Below, in pieces: positions 17,001-25,649 of a stretch of 38,678 nucleotides of DNA. The translations under genes were made by a program, and so were the position numbers. Source of the DNA: Acidobacteriota bacterium. GTDB taxonomy: Bacteria; Acidobacteriota; Vicinamibacteria; Fen-336. How positions within the stretch are numbered: position 1 is the first letter of the stretch; the number at the start of each line of letters is the position of its first letter. The notes under the pieces were generated by a model, which was not told the DNA's origin, ran no database searches, and saw only the letters and a list, made by a program, of their open reading frames with translations. Location of the stretch: contig JAJDNS010000149.1 of assembly GCA_022340585.1 (NCBI GenBank), positions 1 through 38,678 of the forward strand. Reading direction: 5' to 3'.

Positions 17001-17303
17001 CTCGACGGCGAGGTTGAGGGCGGTCTGCCCCCCCACCGTGGGCAGGAGCGCGTCGGGCCGCTCCCGCTCGAGGACCGTCTCCACCGCCTCCGGGGTGAGG
17101 GGCTCGATGTACGTGCGGTCCGCGTACTCCGGGTCGGTCATGATCGTGGCCGGGTTGGAGTTCACGAGGGACACCCGGATGCCCTCCTGCCGGAGGACCT
17201 TGACCGCCTGGGTGCCGGAGTAGTCGAACTCGCAGGCCTGCCCGATCACGATGGGGCCGGATCCGATCACCAGGACGGACTTGATGGCGGGGTCTTTCGG
17301 CAT
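14073..17303 (-). CDS. carB: carbamoyl-phosphate synthase large subunit
   Basis: This 1076-residue enzyme makes carbamoyl phosphate from bicarbonate, ATP and ammonia channelled from CarA, for pyrimidine and arginine synthesis. The N-terminus is typical ([21 protein letters not shown]). Two homologous ATP-grasp halves are visible, with [19 protein letters not shown] in the first and [15 protein letters not shown] in the second. The second half opens with [19 protein letters not shown]. The C-terminal allosteric MGS-like domain starts near residue 940 ([15 protein letters not shown]), where nucleotides or ornithine usually bind. Length is as expected. It follows carA after one base and is overlapped at its stop by the patatin gene. 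Confidence 0.97.
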   Translation of the reverse strand: MPKDPAIKSVLVIGSGPIVIGQACEFDYSGTQAVKVLRQEGIRVSLVNSNPATIMTDPEYADRTYIEPLTPEAVETVLERERPDALLPTVGGQTALNLAVELARRGVLDRLGVRLIGASRQAVEMGEDRQLFKDAMARIGLDVPRSGFATTMEQARSVVETTGLPAVVRPSFTLGGTGGGIAYNSEEFEEIAGRGIDLSPTSQILIEESVLGWKEYELEVMRDKADNFVVICSIENFDPMGIHTGDSVTVAPAQTLTDREYQVMRNASRAIINEIGVETGGSNIQFAVDPKTGRLTVIEMNPRVSRSSALASKATGFPIAKIAALLAIGYRLDEIRNDITRVTPASFEPVIDYVVVKIPRWAFEKFRDASPLLGTQMKSVGEVMAIGRTFKEALQKGLRGLETGISGFARRDLDETRIKEKLLEPDPDRIFYVKLALDRGWAHEEIYRMTGIDPWFLDQIQQIVDLEKELGPGIFEDADTLRQAKRMGFSDARLGQLSGASEAVVRAARKAAGIEPVFKRVDTCAAEFQSYTPYLYSTFESECEAEPTDRRKIVILGSGPNRIGQGLEFDYCCCHASFAFKEEGYETIMINCNPETVSTDYDTSDRLYFEPLAFEDVMNVLEKEKPEGVVIQFGGQTPLQLALPLQEAGVPIIGTSPDAIDLAEDRKRFSALLRELDIPQPESGTATSLEEAKAVAEGIGYPVLVRPSYVLGGRAMAIVYDAAHLEGYVREAVKASPEHPILIDRFLEDAFEVDVDALGDGERVVIGGILQHIEEAGIHSGDSAMVLPTYKVAAEHLETIRRYTRQLGLALEVKGLMNVQYGIKDDVVYVLEVNPRASRTTPFVSKATGVPLAKVAAKIMAGRSLAEQGILDDLEVKRIFVKESVFPFLKFPGADILLGPEMKSTGEVMGISSDFGIAFAKSQQAAGYHIPTTGTVFVSVNDFDKPGVLPHARTMHEMGIHILATRGTAEYLREHDVPAETVYKVNEGRPNVVDLIKDGRIDLVFNTPLGGESFYDDSAIRKSAVLHNVLVVTTLTAAAATVQAMCALHDRATDVVSLQEIHADPSPAVDAPALSK

Positions 17304-17304
17304 C

Positions 17305-18528
17305 TCAGGCGTCCCGGTGGGCGCGCATCATCGAGACGAACTCCTCGAACAAGTAGTGGCTGTCATGGGGTCCGGGGCTGGCCTCCGGATGGTACTGGAC
17401 CGAGAGCACCGGGCGCTCACGGTGGCGGAAGCCTTCGACCGTGCCGTCGTTGAGATTGACGTGGGTCTGCACGAAGTCCCCGTTCTCGAAGAGGTCCGGC
17501 TCGAGGCAGAAGCCATGATTCTGAGAGGTGATCTCCACCTGACCGGTCTCCAGGTTCTTCACCGGGTGGTTGGCGCCGCGGTGGCCGAACTTCAGCTTGA
17601 AGGTCCTCCCCCCGCAGGCCAGGCCCATGATCTGGTGACCGAGGCAGATGCCGAAGACGGGAAGGCGATCGAGAAAGCTCTTCGCCGCCTCGACCGCGTA
17701 GGTGACTGGCTCCGGGTCTCCCGGGCCATTCGACATGAAGATCCCGTCGGGCTCGAGCGCGTAGGCCTCGGCGGCGGTGGTGTGGGCAGGGACCACCGTC
17801 ACCGTGCAGCCCGCGGCGGCGAGGTTGCGGAGGATGTTCCGTTTCAGGCCGAAGTCGTATGCCACCACGTGGAAGGGCCGCTCCTCCCCTTCGCCCGCCG
17901 GACGGCCCCGGAGCACCGGCACCAGGTGGGGAGCGGCCGACGCCCCCTCGGTGCGCAGGTCAAACGTCCAGGGCTTCTCGCACGTGACCTCCCGGGCGAG
18001 ATCGAGCCCGAGCATCGAGCGGGAGGACCGGGCCCGGGCCACCAGGGCCGCGGGATCGAAATCGACGGCGGAGATGACCCCCCTCTTCGCCCCGTGGGTC
18101 CGCAGGTGACGGGTCAGGGCCCGGGTGTCGATCTCGCTGATCCCGACGATGCGGTGCTCGTCGAGATACTGGTCCAGCATGCCCGAGGCCCGCCACGAGG
18201 AGACCACCGTCGCCGCCTCACGCACCACGAATCCCGCCACCTGGGGGCGCGCAGACTCCACGTCCTCGGGATTCACCCCGTAGTTTCCGATGTGGGGGTA
18301 GGTCATGGTCACGATCTGCCCGGCGTACGACGGGTCGGTGAGGACCTCCTGGTACCCGCACAGGGCGGTATTGAAGACCACCTCCCCCGTCACCTCGCCC
18401 CGGTGCCCGAACGACCGCCCCTCGAAGACGAGCCCATCTTCGAGGGCGAGCACCGCGCGCGAGCGCACCCCTGTCTCTTTCTTCGTCGCTTCCGTGGACA
18501 TGTCGAAGCCTCGGGCCGGGCCGCTCAC
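17305..18528 (-). CDS. carA: carbamoyl-phosphate synthase small subunit (glutaminase)
   Basis: This 407-residue glutaminase subunit gives ammonia to CarB. The N-terminal CarA domain starts around [15 protein letters not shown], with [20 protein letters not shown] soon after. The C-terminal class I amidotransferase has the nucleophile in [13 protein letters not shown] and the His/Glu pair in [14 protein letters not shown]. Two starts are credible. GTG 18528 has GGAGG five bases upstream; ATG 18501 (nine codons later) has GAGG seven bases upstream. I keep the longer one. It stops one base before carB. Confidence 0.95.
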   Translation of the reverse strand: MSGPARGFDMSTEATKKETGVRSRAVLALEDGLVFEGRSFGHRGEVTGEVVFNTALCGYQEVLTDPSYAGQIVTMTYPHIGNYGVNPEDVESARPQVAGFVVREAATVVSSWRASGMLDQYLDEHRIVGISEIDTRALTRHLRTHGAKRGVISAVDFDPAALVARARSSRSMLGLDLAREVTCEKPWTFDLRTEGASAAPHLVPVLRGRPAGEGEERPFHVVAYDFGLKRNILRNLAAAGCTVTVVPAHTTAAEAYALEPDGIFMSNGPGDPEPVTYAVEAAKSFLDRLPVFGICLGHQIMGLACGGRTFKLKFGHRGANHPVKNLETGQVEITSQNHGFCLEPDLFENGDFVQTHVNLNDGTVEGFRHRERPVLSVQYHPEASPGPHDSHYLFEEFVSMMRAHRDA

Positions 18529-18570
18529 CGGGGCCTCCGCCGCGGGGGGAGTCGGTGAGCGATACAGGCT

Positions 18571-18614
18571 AGCTTATCCGCGACGGGCGCCCGTGTCATT
18601 CCCCCTGGCCAGGG
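18571..18614 (-). promoter_or_regulatory. possible promoter and palindrome upstream of carA
   Basis: In the 123-base gap between lepB and carA, the minus strand reads ATGACA (18599-18594), 17 bases, then TAAGCT (18576-18571), a weak promoter match. Immediately outside lies a perfect 12-base palindrome CCCTGGCCAGGG (18603-18614). It could be an operator or the stem of a lepB terminator. No pyrimidine-type leader or attenuator is recognisable. Confidence 0.25.
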
Positions 18615-18651
18615 ACACGAGCCCCGGGGAGGCCGGGTCCCGGGGAGGCGG

Positions 18652-19254
18652 TCAGCGGACCGGCCCGATCTGGCTGAGGGGCCAGAAGCGGAAGGCCGCA
18701 CGCCCGTAGATGTACTTCTCGGGCACCTCGCCCCAGCTCCGGGAGTCGTTGCTGCTCCGTCGATGGTCGCCCAGCACGAAGAAGTAGCCCGGCCGGACCT
18801 GGATCGGAGGGTGGGTGTCGGTGTCCCGGAAGGCCTCGGGGAGATAGGCCTCGCTCAGCAGCTCCGAGTTGACGTACACGCGCCCGGCGCGGATCTCCAC
18901 CCGGTCGCCCGGGCGCCCGACGACACGCTTGATGAAGGACACCGACGGGTCGCGCGGGTACCAGAAGACGACGACATCCCCTCGCTCGATGGAGCCGAGG
19001 CGGTAGACGAGCTTGTTCACGACGATGCGGTCGCCGTCGCTGAGGAGCGGCTCCATGCTCGTGCCCTGAACCCGGAACGCCTGGGCCACGAAGGTGATGA
19101 GAAAGAAGCAGAAGAGGACGGCGACCGAGAGATCGTGCAGTAGCTCCCAGACTGCCCGCCACAGGCGGGAGCGTGCCGGGCGTGCCGGCGGGGACACCGT
19201 CACGCTGTCGGCGAGGGTGACCCCGGCCTCGCCCCCCCCTCCCTCCAGGGTCAC
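18652..19254 (-). CDS. lepB: type I signal peptidase
   Basis: This 200-residue inner-membrane protease removes signal peptides from exported proteins. It has one membrane anchor (residues 40-60, LHDLSVAVLFCFFLITFVAQ). The catalytic Ser66 lies in VQGTSMEPLL and the general base Lys109 in VSFIKRVVGRPGD. YFFVLGDHRRSSNDSR is the conserved box E. GTG 19254 overlaps the stop of the FHA protein gene (GTGA), and GGGAG sits six bases upstream; a longer frame upstream is only a shadow. Its position behind a kinase and an FHA protein suggests co-expression with envelope signalling. Confidence 0.93.
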   Translation of the reverse strand: MTLEGGGGEAGVTLADSVTVSPPARPARSRLWRAVWELLHDLSVAVLFCFFLITFVAQAFRVQGTSMEPLLSDGDRIVVNKLVYRLGSIERGDVVVFWYPRDPSVSFIKRVVGRPGDRVEIRAGRVYVNSELLSEAYLPEAFRDTDTHPPIQVRPGYFFVLGDHRRSSNDSRSWGEVPEKYIYGRAAFRFWPLSQIGPVR

Positions 19255-20501
19255 AGGCGGCTCCCGCGAACCACCCGGGTCCCGGCGATCCGATCGTGCA
19301 GGCCGCTCCCTCCGGACGCGATCATGAGGAAGCCGATCCCGAGGCTCGCCGCCGAGAGCAGGTAGCCGAGCAGGCGGAGCCCGGCCCGGTCGAGGCCGAT
19401 GGGACAGACGCCGTCTTCGGATTCCACGCGAAGGTCCAGCAGCTCCTTGCCCGGGGAGGTCCCCCGCACCCCCCAGGAGTAGACGTGATAGAGCGCCCCG
19501 AGGAGGGCCGCCAGGGTCACGAGGGAGATGGTGGCGAGGATCGGCAGGAAGGGAACGTCGTCCGACAGCGGCGGCAGCTCGTGGGACCACCAGTAGTAGC
19601 CCACCGGGGCCAGCATGATCGCCTGGCCCGACAGCAGGAAGAGGGCATCCACGAGCCCCGCCACCAGCCGACGCCCGAACCCCGCCTCCAGGTCGGCCGG
19701 CAGCGCCCGGCGCGGCGCGGGCGGAGCCCGACGGGCGGCGGGGCGGCGGGTCGGGCGCGGGACCAGGCTGTCGGCTCGGACCGACGGCCGGGGGCGTCCG
19801 GACACCAGGGGCCGGGCCTCGGGGGCCGGGGCCGACGCCACCGAGCGAGGGGAGGGGGCGGAGCGGGGCTCGGCGTCGGGGAGAGGCATGGGCCGGGTGT
19901 CCACCCGGGACGGGGCCCGGTCCTCGTCCGCCGCGGGCACGGTCTCGACCTCGGGCTCCGGGCCCCGGGCTTCTTCGTCCTCCGTCGGTGCCCCGCGCAG
20001 AGCTTCGCCACACGCGCTGCAGAACCGTGCGGGCAGGGGCACCGCCGTCCCACAGGAGGAGCAGACCGTCTTTGGCGGACCGGCGGGCTGGGCCACCTGA
20101 CCGCCGCACTCGCGACAGAAGAGGTCGCCCCGCCGATAGTCGCCCCCACAGGCGGGGCACTGCAGGGGCGCCGCCGAGGGGTGCGGCACGATCTTGGCCC
20201 TCGGCTCCGACGCACCCGCCCGGAAGAGCAGCCGCGTGCTGCCGATGGCCACGAGGTCGCCGTCGCGCAGTCCTCGCTCGCTGACCCGGTCGCCGTTGAC
20301 CACCGAGCCGTTGGCGGAGTTGCAGTCACGGAGGAAGAACTGGCTCCCGCGCTGCTCCACGACCGCGTGGCGACGGGAGACCATGGCGTCGGGGAGCACG
20401 AGGTCGTTCGAGGGGTCGCGGCCGATGGTCAGGATCACGTCAGGGGAGAGTACCAGCTCGCGCCGGTTGGCGGCATTCGGGTTGATGATGAGCCTGGCCA
20501 C
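19251..20501 (-). CDS. FHA domain - double zinc ribbon - RDD membrane protein
   Basis: This 416-residue fusion protein has an N-terminal FHA domain (residues 3 to about 95; GR27-28, SRRH 42-45, NSANGS 61-66), which binds phosphothreonine. Next come two zinc ribbons (C115/C118/C129/C132 and C147/C150/C161/C164), a Pro/Arg-rich linker (about 170-265), and a C-terminal RDD domain with membrane helices (about 270-410, ending SGLHDRIAGTRVV). It starts at GTG 20501, eight bases after the kinase stop. The likely job is to recognise phosphorylated partners of the kinase, or the kinase itself, at the membrane. That is inferred from the FHA fold and operon position. Confidence 0.85.
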   Translation of the reverse strand: MARLIINPNAANRRELVLSPDVILTIGRDPSNDLVLPDAMVSRRHAVVEQRGSQFFLRDCNSANGSVVNGDRVSERGLRDGDLVAIGSTRLLFRAGASEPRAKIVPHPSAAPLQCPACGGDYRRGDLFCRECGGQVAQPAGPPKTVCSSCGTAVPLPARFCSACGEALRGAPTEDEEARGPEPEVETVPAADEDRAPSRVDTRPMPLPDAEPRSAPSPRSVASAPAPEARPLVSGRPRPSVRADSLVPRPTRRPAARRAPPAPRRALPADLEAGFGRRLVAGLVDALFLLSGQAIMLAPVGYYWWSHELPPLSDDVPFLPILATISLVTLAALLGALYHVYSWGVRGTSPGKELLDLRVESEDGVCPIGLDRAGLRLLGYLLSAASLGIGFLMIASGGSGLHDRIAGTRVVRGSRL

Positions 20502-20509
20502 CCTCTCAG

Positions 20510-22786
20510 CTACCCCCCGAGGAACGTCTGGCGGAAGAGAACACGCACCTTCACCGGGACGTCCCCGATCATCGCGGGCTCGTACCTCCACTCGCTGACC
20601 GCCGACGTCACGACCTCGTCGATCACCTTGCCCGCCGACTCCGTCACCTCCACGTCCTGGACCTCGCCCGTCTCCGACACCAGGAAGCCCACGGTCACCG
20701 AGACCCTCTCCCCCGACTTCAGACGGGGCGCTCGATCGGAGGGGTAACGAGGCGAGGTCCCAAACCGCCGTTTCGCCAGGCGGTCCACCTGCCCATGCCG
20801 GTTCTCGTAGACCCTGGCCGTGTCCACGGGCTCGGGCGTCGGAGGGGCGGAGACCGGCACCGGCACCAACTCCGCCTCCACCCCCGCCCGGCCACCCGCC
20901 GTCACCTCGACGCTGCCGGACCACGGCTCGTGGCCGTCGAGGGTGATCTCGACCCGGTGTCGGCCCGGTCGGAGGCGCACCCCCTCCACCGGGGTGCTGC
21001 CCACGCTCTTGCCGTCGACCGACACCTCGCCCCCCTCCGGCGTCGAGACGAAGCGGGCGGTTCCGAGGCTCGGGGGACGCCGTGTGAGGCTGGCCTGCAG
21101 CTCGGCGTCGGCACCGGCGGCGGAGAGCGACACCTCGTGTTCCTGGCTCGTGTAGCCCTTCAGCGCGAGACCGACCTCATGCGTTCCGAACGGGATCTCG
21201 TCCACCGCCAGGGGCGTGCGTCCACGCTCCTCGCCGTCCAGCGTGACCAGTGCACCTTCCGGCTCGCTCTCCACGAACAGGGTCCCGGTGGCGGGGAGAA
21301 GCGGCGGCGTTTCGACGGCGAGCGGGGTGGGGGTGGGCACGACCGCGGTCCGCACCCCCGGCTCGGTGCCGCGCGACCAGAGCATCCAGCCCACGACGGA
21401 GGCGGCGACCACGAAGAAGCCCACCGCCACGCCGAGGATCCATCCCACCGGCAACGGGCGGGGCCGAGGCGGCGCCACCCTGCTCTGGTCGGGGGCCGGC
21501 TGGGGCAACGGGGGCCCCTGTGGGGGCGGGACGTCCGCCGCCGCCGGGGAATCGGGTTCGAGGGCCCGGGTCGGCTCGGGCCCGGGCTCTCCGATCGGTG
21601 CGGGCTCGGGTACGGGTCCGGACAACGTGTCGGTCGCACCAGGCGGTCTGTGGGCCGCGCCCTTCAGCCACACCGTGGCGGAATCGTCGGGCTTCACTCC
21701 GGCTCGCCCCTGAGGAGCAGGGATGGCCACGGTCTCGGTCTCGCCGGCCGGCTCGAGCTGCCTCGCGGTCGCTTCCCCCCCTGACGGCCAGGCCGCGGTC
21801 CTCTCGGGGGACGGGGAGTGCTCGGACGCCACCGAGAGCGCCGCCGTGCCGTCGTCGGGGGCATCGAGGGCGACAGCCTCCTCACCCAGGCCGCTGAACC
21901 AGGAGCCGAGGCAGTACTCGAGGTCCCGGACGAAGGCCCCCGCCGTGGCGTAGCGGTCCTCCCTCTTCTTGGCCAGGACCTTGCGAAAGACCTCACGCCA
22001 CTTGTGGGGGATCAGGCCGCTCATCTCGAGACCGGCGGGCTCGATGGGATCGACGTGAACGAGCTTGTAGAGGATCGAGGTGACGTTGGTCCCGGGGAAC
22101 GGCTGCTGTCCCGACAGCATCTCGAAGGCGCAGACACCCAGGGAGAAGATGTCGCTCCGGCCGTCCAGGCTCTCTCCCATCGCCTGCTCGGGAGACATGT
22201 AGGAAGGGGTTCCGAGGAGCGTGCCCGCCTGGGTGATCTCGGTGTCGATCAGCTTGGCGATGCCGAAATCGGTGACCTTCACCCGGTCGTCGTCCTGGAG
22301 GATCAAGTTGGAGGGCTTGATGTCCCGGTGGATGACTCCCTGGGAGTGAGCGTAGTCGAGACCGGCCGCGATCTGGCTCGCGATCGAGACGACCTTCTCG
22401 GGCTCGAACCGGATGCCCTTCTCGAGCAGCGCCGAGATCGTCTGGCCCTCCACGTACTCCATGGCGAGGAACGGGGCGCCGTTCTCCTCCTCGCCGATGT
22501 CGAAGAGGGTGACGATATTCGGGTGGGACAGCGTCCCGGAGATCCGCGCCTCCTGGTAGAAGCGCTCGATGAAGGCCCGGTGCTGGGGGCTCTGGCGAGG
22601 GCCGTCGAGGCGGATCGTCTTGATCGCCAGGGGGCGCTTGATGATGGGGTCGAACGCCCGGTACACAGCCCCCATGGCGCCGAAGCCGAGGGTGCCGGTG
22701 ATCTCATAGCGCCCGATCGACGACGGCGTCACCTCGGCCGAGTGGTTCCTGTCGCTCATCACCCCGCTCTCGGAGAGAAGCGACAC
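20510..22786 (-). CDS. PknB-type Ser/Thr kinase with PEGA repeats and periplasmic TonB C-terminal domain
   Basis: This 758-residue transmembrane kinase has a cytoplasmic Hanks-type kinase domain (about 26-290): P-loop GFGAMGAVY, Lys56, Glu79, HRDIKPSN 153-160, DFG 173-175, SPE 198-200. All catalytic residues are present. A Pro-rich linker follows, then one membrane helix (449-469). Outside are two PEGA domains (about 501-568 and 576-640) and a TonB C-terminal domain (about 685-755, VTVGFLVSETGEVQDVEV and SEWRYEPAM). GTG 22786 follows a G-rich run; ATG 22759 is an alternative. A strong promoter lies directly upstream. The external part could sense cell-wall or TonB-system status; that is inference. 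Confidence 0.9.
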   Translation of the reverse strand: MSLLSESGVMSDRNHSAEVTPSSIGRYEITGTLGFGAMGAVYRAFDPIIKRPLAIKTIRLDGPRQSPQHRAFIERFYQEARISGTLSHPNIVTLFDIGEEENGAPFLAMEYVEGQTISALLEKGIRFEPEKVVSIASQIAAGLDYAHSQGVIHRDIKPSNLILQDDDRVKVTDFGIAKLIDTEITQAGTLLGTPSYMSPEQAMGESLDGRSDIFSLGVCAFEMLSGQQPFPGTNVTSILYKLVHVDPIEPAGLEMSGLIPHKWREVFRKVLAKKREDRYATAGAFVRDLEYCLGSWFSGLGEEAVALDAPDDGTAALSVASEHSPSPERTAAWPSGGEATARQLEPAGETETVAIPAPQGRAGVKPDDSATVWLKGAAHRPPGATDTLSGPVPEPAPIGEPGPEPTRALEPDSPAAADVPPPQGPPLPQPAPDQSRVAPPRPRPLPVGWILGVAVGFFVVAASVVGWMLWSRGTEPGVRTAVVPTPTPLAVETPPLLPATGTLFVESEPEGALVTLDGEERGRTPLAVDEIPFGTHEVGLALKGYTSQEHEVSLSAAGADAELQASLTRRPPSLGTARFVSTPEGGEVSVDGKSVGSTPVEGVRLRPGRHRVEITLDGHEPWSGSVEVTAGGRAGVEAELVPVPVSAPPTPEPVDTARVYENRHGQVDRLAKRRFGTSPRYPSDRAPRLKSGERVSVTVGFLVSETGEVQDVEVTESAGKVIDEVVTSAVSEWRYEPAMIGDVPVKVRVLFRQTFLGG

Positions 22787-22806
22787 ACTCCCCCCCGAAC
22801 CTTACG

Positions 22807-22836
22807 AATTTAGCATTCCGTCTCGCGAGCTGTCAA
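22807..22836 (-). promoter_or_regulatory. sigma-70 promoter of the kinase operon
   Basis: On the minus strand TTGACA (22836-22831, perfect) is followed after 18 bases by TAAATT (22812-22807). The start of transcription would be near 22800, about 14 bases before GTG 22786. The spacer contains the perfect palindrome CTCGCGAG (22822-22829), a possible operator. This is the best promoter match in the window. Confidence 0.7.
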
Positions 22837-22885
22837 CGCTCGAGCCGCACAAGTTACGGTCCCTTAAGGGGTTGCGGGCTTGATG

Positions 22886-22894
22886 TGGTAGGAT
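22886..22894 (+). promoter_or_regulatory. possible extended -10 element for the bsh operon
   Basis: TGGTAGGAT (22886-22894) fits an extended -10 (TGn plus TAGGAT). It ends 11 bases before the bshC ATG at 22906, and no Shine-Dalgarno sequence is present, so the mRNA may be leaderless or nearly so. A perfect palindrome CCCTTAAGGG (22861-22870) lies just upstream and could bind a regulator. Confidence 0.35.
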
Positions 22895-22905
22895 TCCCTT
22901 CTCCG

Positions 22906-24537
22906 ATGCCCCGAGAGCCAGCCGCCGTCGTCCCCTTTGAGGCGTTCCACCAGCCCCTGAGCCCCCTCTACCTCGACTACCTTTCCGGGCGACCTCGCGT
23001 GGCGCCCTTCCTGGGAGAGGTGGGCCTCGATCTGGACGTCCTGGCTGCCGCCGCGGACCGAGCGGTCGCCCTCCCCCGGTCGAGGGAGAAGGTGTCCGAG
23101 GCCCTGGCCCGGCAGCAGCGAGGGCGGGGGGCCGAGCGGGCCGCCGAGCGGGCCCACTCGTTGGCCGATGCCGACGCGGTGGCGGTGGTCACCGGCCAGC
23201 AGGCTGGGCTGTTCGGCGGCCCCTTGTTCGTCCTCCACAAGGCCCTGGCCACACTCGGGATCGCGCGCCGGCTCGAGGAGCGGACCAGTCGACCGGTGGT
23301 CCCGGTCTTCTGGGTGGCCTCTGAGGACCACGATTTCGCCGAGGTCCGAACGGTCTGCGTCCTCGACCGGGACGGGACCATCCGACACCTGCGCTATGCC
23401 CCGCACGAGGAGCCGGTGGGCCGACCCGCCCACCAGATCGTCCTGGACGACACCATCACCCGGCTCGTGGCGGAGCTCGACGAGGCGCTTCCCGCCAGCC
23501 CGAGCCACGAAGAGGTCGTGGGCATCGTGGCCGACTGCTACCGGCCCGGCGAGACGCTGTCCGGGGCCTTCGCCCGCCTGCTGTCCCGCGTGATCCCTGG
23601 CCTGGTCGTGCTCGACCCGTCCGATCCCGCCCTGAAAGCGGTGGTGTCGCCGGTGCTCGCCCGCGAGGTGGAGGAGTCCTCACCGACGTCGCGCCTCGCT
23701 CTCGAGACCGGTCGGGCCCTGCTCGAGGCCGGGTACCACCAGCAGGTCCCGGTGCGGGAGGGCTTCCTCAATCTCTTCGTCGTCGCGGAGCGGGAGCGGC
23801 GCCCGGTGGGGCTGGACGGGGACGTCCTCGAGATCCGGGGGACCGGCACGCGCCTGGCAAGGGCGGACGCGGTCCGCTCCATCGAAGCCGAGCCCGACCC
23901 CTGGAGCCCGAACGCGCTGCTTCGGCCGGTGACCCAGGACGTCATGCTGCCCACCGCGGCCTACGTGGGTGGCCCGGCCGAGATCGCCTATCACGCGCAG
24001 ATCGGGTCGGTGTACGCCCACTTCGGTGTGCCCCGGCCCTCCCTCGTGCCCCGACCCAGCGTCACCCTGGTCGAGCCGGCCCAGGCGCGGGCCCTGGAGA
24101 CCGAGGGGCTCTCCCTCCCGGACCTCGCGGAAGACCCGGAGGCCATCGTGGCCCGGTGGGCTCGCGAAGCCTATCCAGAGGTGGAGGCGTCCTTCGCCCG
24201 AACGCGCCAGTCGATCGAGAAGGAGATGGGCGAGGTGGAGGAGACGCTGGCCGCACTCGACCCGACCCTGCGGGCGGCCGCGGCCTCCGCCCGCGGCCGG
24301 ACGTTGCACCAGGTCGAGGGGCTCCACGAGAAGGCGATGCGGGCCCTCAAGAAGCGCGATCAGGGGCGGGCAGCCCGGCTGCGGCGCACCCGCGACGCGC
24401 TGTTCCCCGGCGGGTCGTTCCAGGAGCGGGGCCTGGGCGTTCTGGGTCCGCTCGCCCGCCACGGCCTCGCCCTCGTCGACGAGCTGCAGGAGCGGGTCGA
24501 CCCCCTCGCCTGCGGCCACCAGGTGGTCCGGCTATGA
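22906..24537 (+). CDS. bshC: bacillithiol biosynthesis cysteine-adding enzyme BshC
   Basis: This 543-residue cytoplasmic protein is thought to add L-cysteine to glucosaminyl-malate in the last step of bacillithiol synthesis. Typical BshC segments are VVTGQQAGLFGGPLFVLHKA (residues 93-112), VPVFWVASEDHDFAEV and MLPTAAYVGGPAEIAYHAQI. The latter two belong to the Rossmann-like core; a long helical region (about 400-470) forms the coiled coil. Length is normal. I chose ATG 22906 since the upstream in-frame start at 22885 lies in the promoter region. Its stop overlaps the bshA ATG (ATGA), and the BshA/BshB1 neighbours confirm the assignment. Confidence 0.93.
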   Translation: MPREPAAVVPFEAFHQPLSPLYLDYLSGRPRVAPFLGEVGLDLDVLAAAADRAVALPRSREKVSEALARQQRGRGAERAAERAHSLADADAVAVVTGQQAGLFGGPLFVLHKALATLGIARRLEERTSRPVVPVFWVASEDHDFAEVRTVCVLDRDGTIRHLRYAPHEEPVGRPAHQIVLDDTITRLVAELDEALPASPSHEEVVGIVADCYRPGETLSGAFARLLSRVIPGLVVLDPSDPALKAVVSPVLAREVEESSPTSRLALETGRALLEAGYHQQVPVREGFLNLFVVAERERRPVGLDGDVLEIRGTGTRLARADAVRSIEAEPDPWSPNALLRPVTQDVMLPTAAYVGGPAEIAYHAQIGSVYAHFGVPRPSLVPRPSVTLVEPAQARALETEGLSLPDLAEDPEAIVARWAREAYPEVEASFARTRQSIEKEMGEVEETLAALDPTLRAAAASARGRTLHQVEGLHEKAMRALKKRDQGRAARLRRTRDALFPGGSFQERGLGVLGPLARHGLALVDELQERVDPLACGHQVVRL

Positions 24538-25649
24538 GACTTGGAATCGTCTGCTATCCCACCGTCGGGGGCTCGGGCGCCGTTGCCGCCGAGCTCGGCA
24601 AGCAGATGGCGAGCCGGGGGCACGAGGTGCACGTCATCTCGTACCGCCTCCCGTTCCGGTTCGGCGACTTCCAGCAGAACATCTGCTTCCACGAGGTCGA
24701 CGTCTCGTCCTACCCCCTCTTCGAGCACCCCCCCCACGATCTCGCCCTCGCCGCCAAGATGGCCGAGGCCGTGCGCGAGCACGGGATCGAGCTCTTCCAC
24801 GTGCACTACGCCATCCCCCACGCCATCGCCGGGATCATCGCCCAGCAGATGCTGGGTGAGGGCGCCCCCCGGATGGTGACCACCCTCCACGGGACCGACA
24901 TCACGATCGTGGGGCAGGATCACTCCTTCTTCGAGATCACCCGCTTCGGCATCGAGCGGTCGGACGGCGTGACCGCGGTCTCGGAGTTCCTGCGCCGCAT
25001 GACCGTCGAGGAGTTCGAGATCGCCCGGCCCATCGACGTCATCCCGAACTTCGTGGACCTCGAGCAGTACACGGTGGAGCGACCGGACCGCTCGGCCTTC
25101 GCCGAGCCCGGCCAGCGCGTCCTCCTCCACGTGTCGAACTTCCGGCCGGTCAAGCGGGTCCTGGACACGGTGAGGATCTTCGAGAAGGTCACCCACGAGA
25201 CCGACGCGATCCTGCTCATGGTCGGCGAGGGTCCCGAGCGGTCCTCGGCCCAGGCCCTGGCCCGACGCCTGGGAGTTCTCGACCGCATTCGCTTCCTGGG
25301 CACACGCCGGGAGATCGCCCAGATCGCGGGGATGGCCGACGTCTTCCTTCTCCCGTCGGAGCTCGAGTCCTTCGGGCTCTCCGCCCTGGAGGCCATGGCC
25401 TGCGGGATCCCGGTGGTCGGCTCCGACGCCGGCGGTCTGCCCGAGGTGGTGCGGCACGCCGAGAGCGGCTACCTTCTCCCCGTGGGAGACGTCGAAGGCA
25501 TGGCCGAGCGGACCGTCGAGATCCTCAAGGACGACGAGCGGCGCCGCGAGATGGGGGAAGCGGCGCGCCACCGCGTGGAGTCCCTGTTCGACGCCGAGCG
25601 CGTGGTGAGCCAGTACGAGGCGGTCTACGACCGCGTCCTGGGCCTCTGA
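24534..25649 (+). CDS. bshA: N-acetyl-alpha-D-glucosaminyl L-malate synthase BshA
   Basis: This 371-residue GT4-family glycosyltransferase joins GlcNAc from UDP-GlcNAc to L-malate, the first bacillithiol step. The N-terminus MRLGIVCYPTVGGSGAVAAE is the BshA signature, followed by HVISYRLPFRF and HVHYAIPHAIAGI. The UDP-binding part has HVSNFRPVKRV and the GT4 acidic motif in ESFGLSALEAMACGIPVVGS. The frame is open far upstream into bshC, but ATG 24534 (overlapping the bshC stop) matches the family start. It ends directly before bshB1 with no spacer. Confidence 0.95.
   Translation: MRLGIVCYPTVGGSGAVAAELGKQMASRGHEVHVISYRLPFRFGDFQQNICFHEVDVSSYPLFEHPPHDLALAAKMAEAVREHGIELFHVHYAIPHAIAGIIAQQMLGEGAPRMVTTLHGTDITIVGQDHSFFEITRFGIERSDGVTAVSEFLRRMTVEEFEIARPIDVIPNFVDLEQYTVERPDRSAFAEPGQRVLLHVSNFRPVKRVLDTVRIFEKVTHETDAILLMVGEGPERSSAQALARRLGVLDRIRFLGTRREIAQIAGMADVFLLPSELESFGLSALEAMACGIPVVGSDAGGLPEVVRHAESGYLLPVGDVEGMAERTVEILKDDERRREMGEAARHRVESLFDAERVVSQYEAVYDRVLGL

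Noticed and set aside
14118..17453. 1111-codon open frame opposite carB
   Set aside because: It is antisense to an unmistakable carB. Such frames arise from the high GC content at third codon positions, and the protein is low-complexity (Leu/Gly/Val/Asp-rich).
19255..20160. 300-codon N-terminal extension of lepB
   Set aside because: It runs through the FHA/RDD gene on the same strand in another frame. LepB is complete from GTG 19254.
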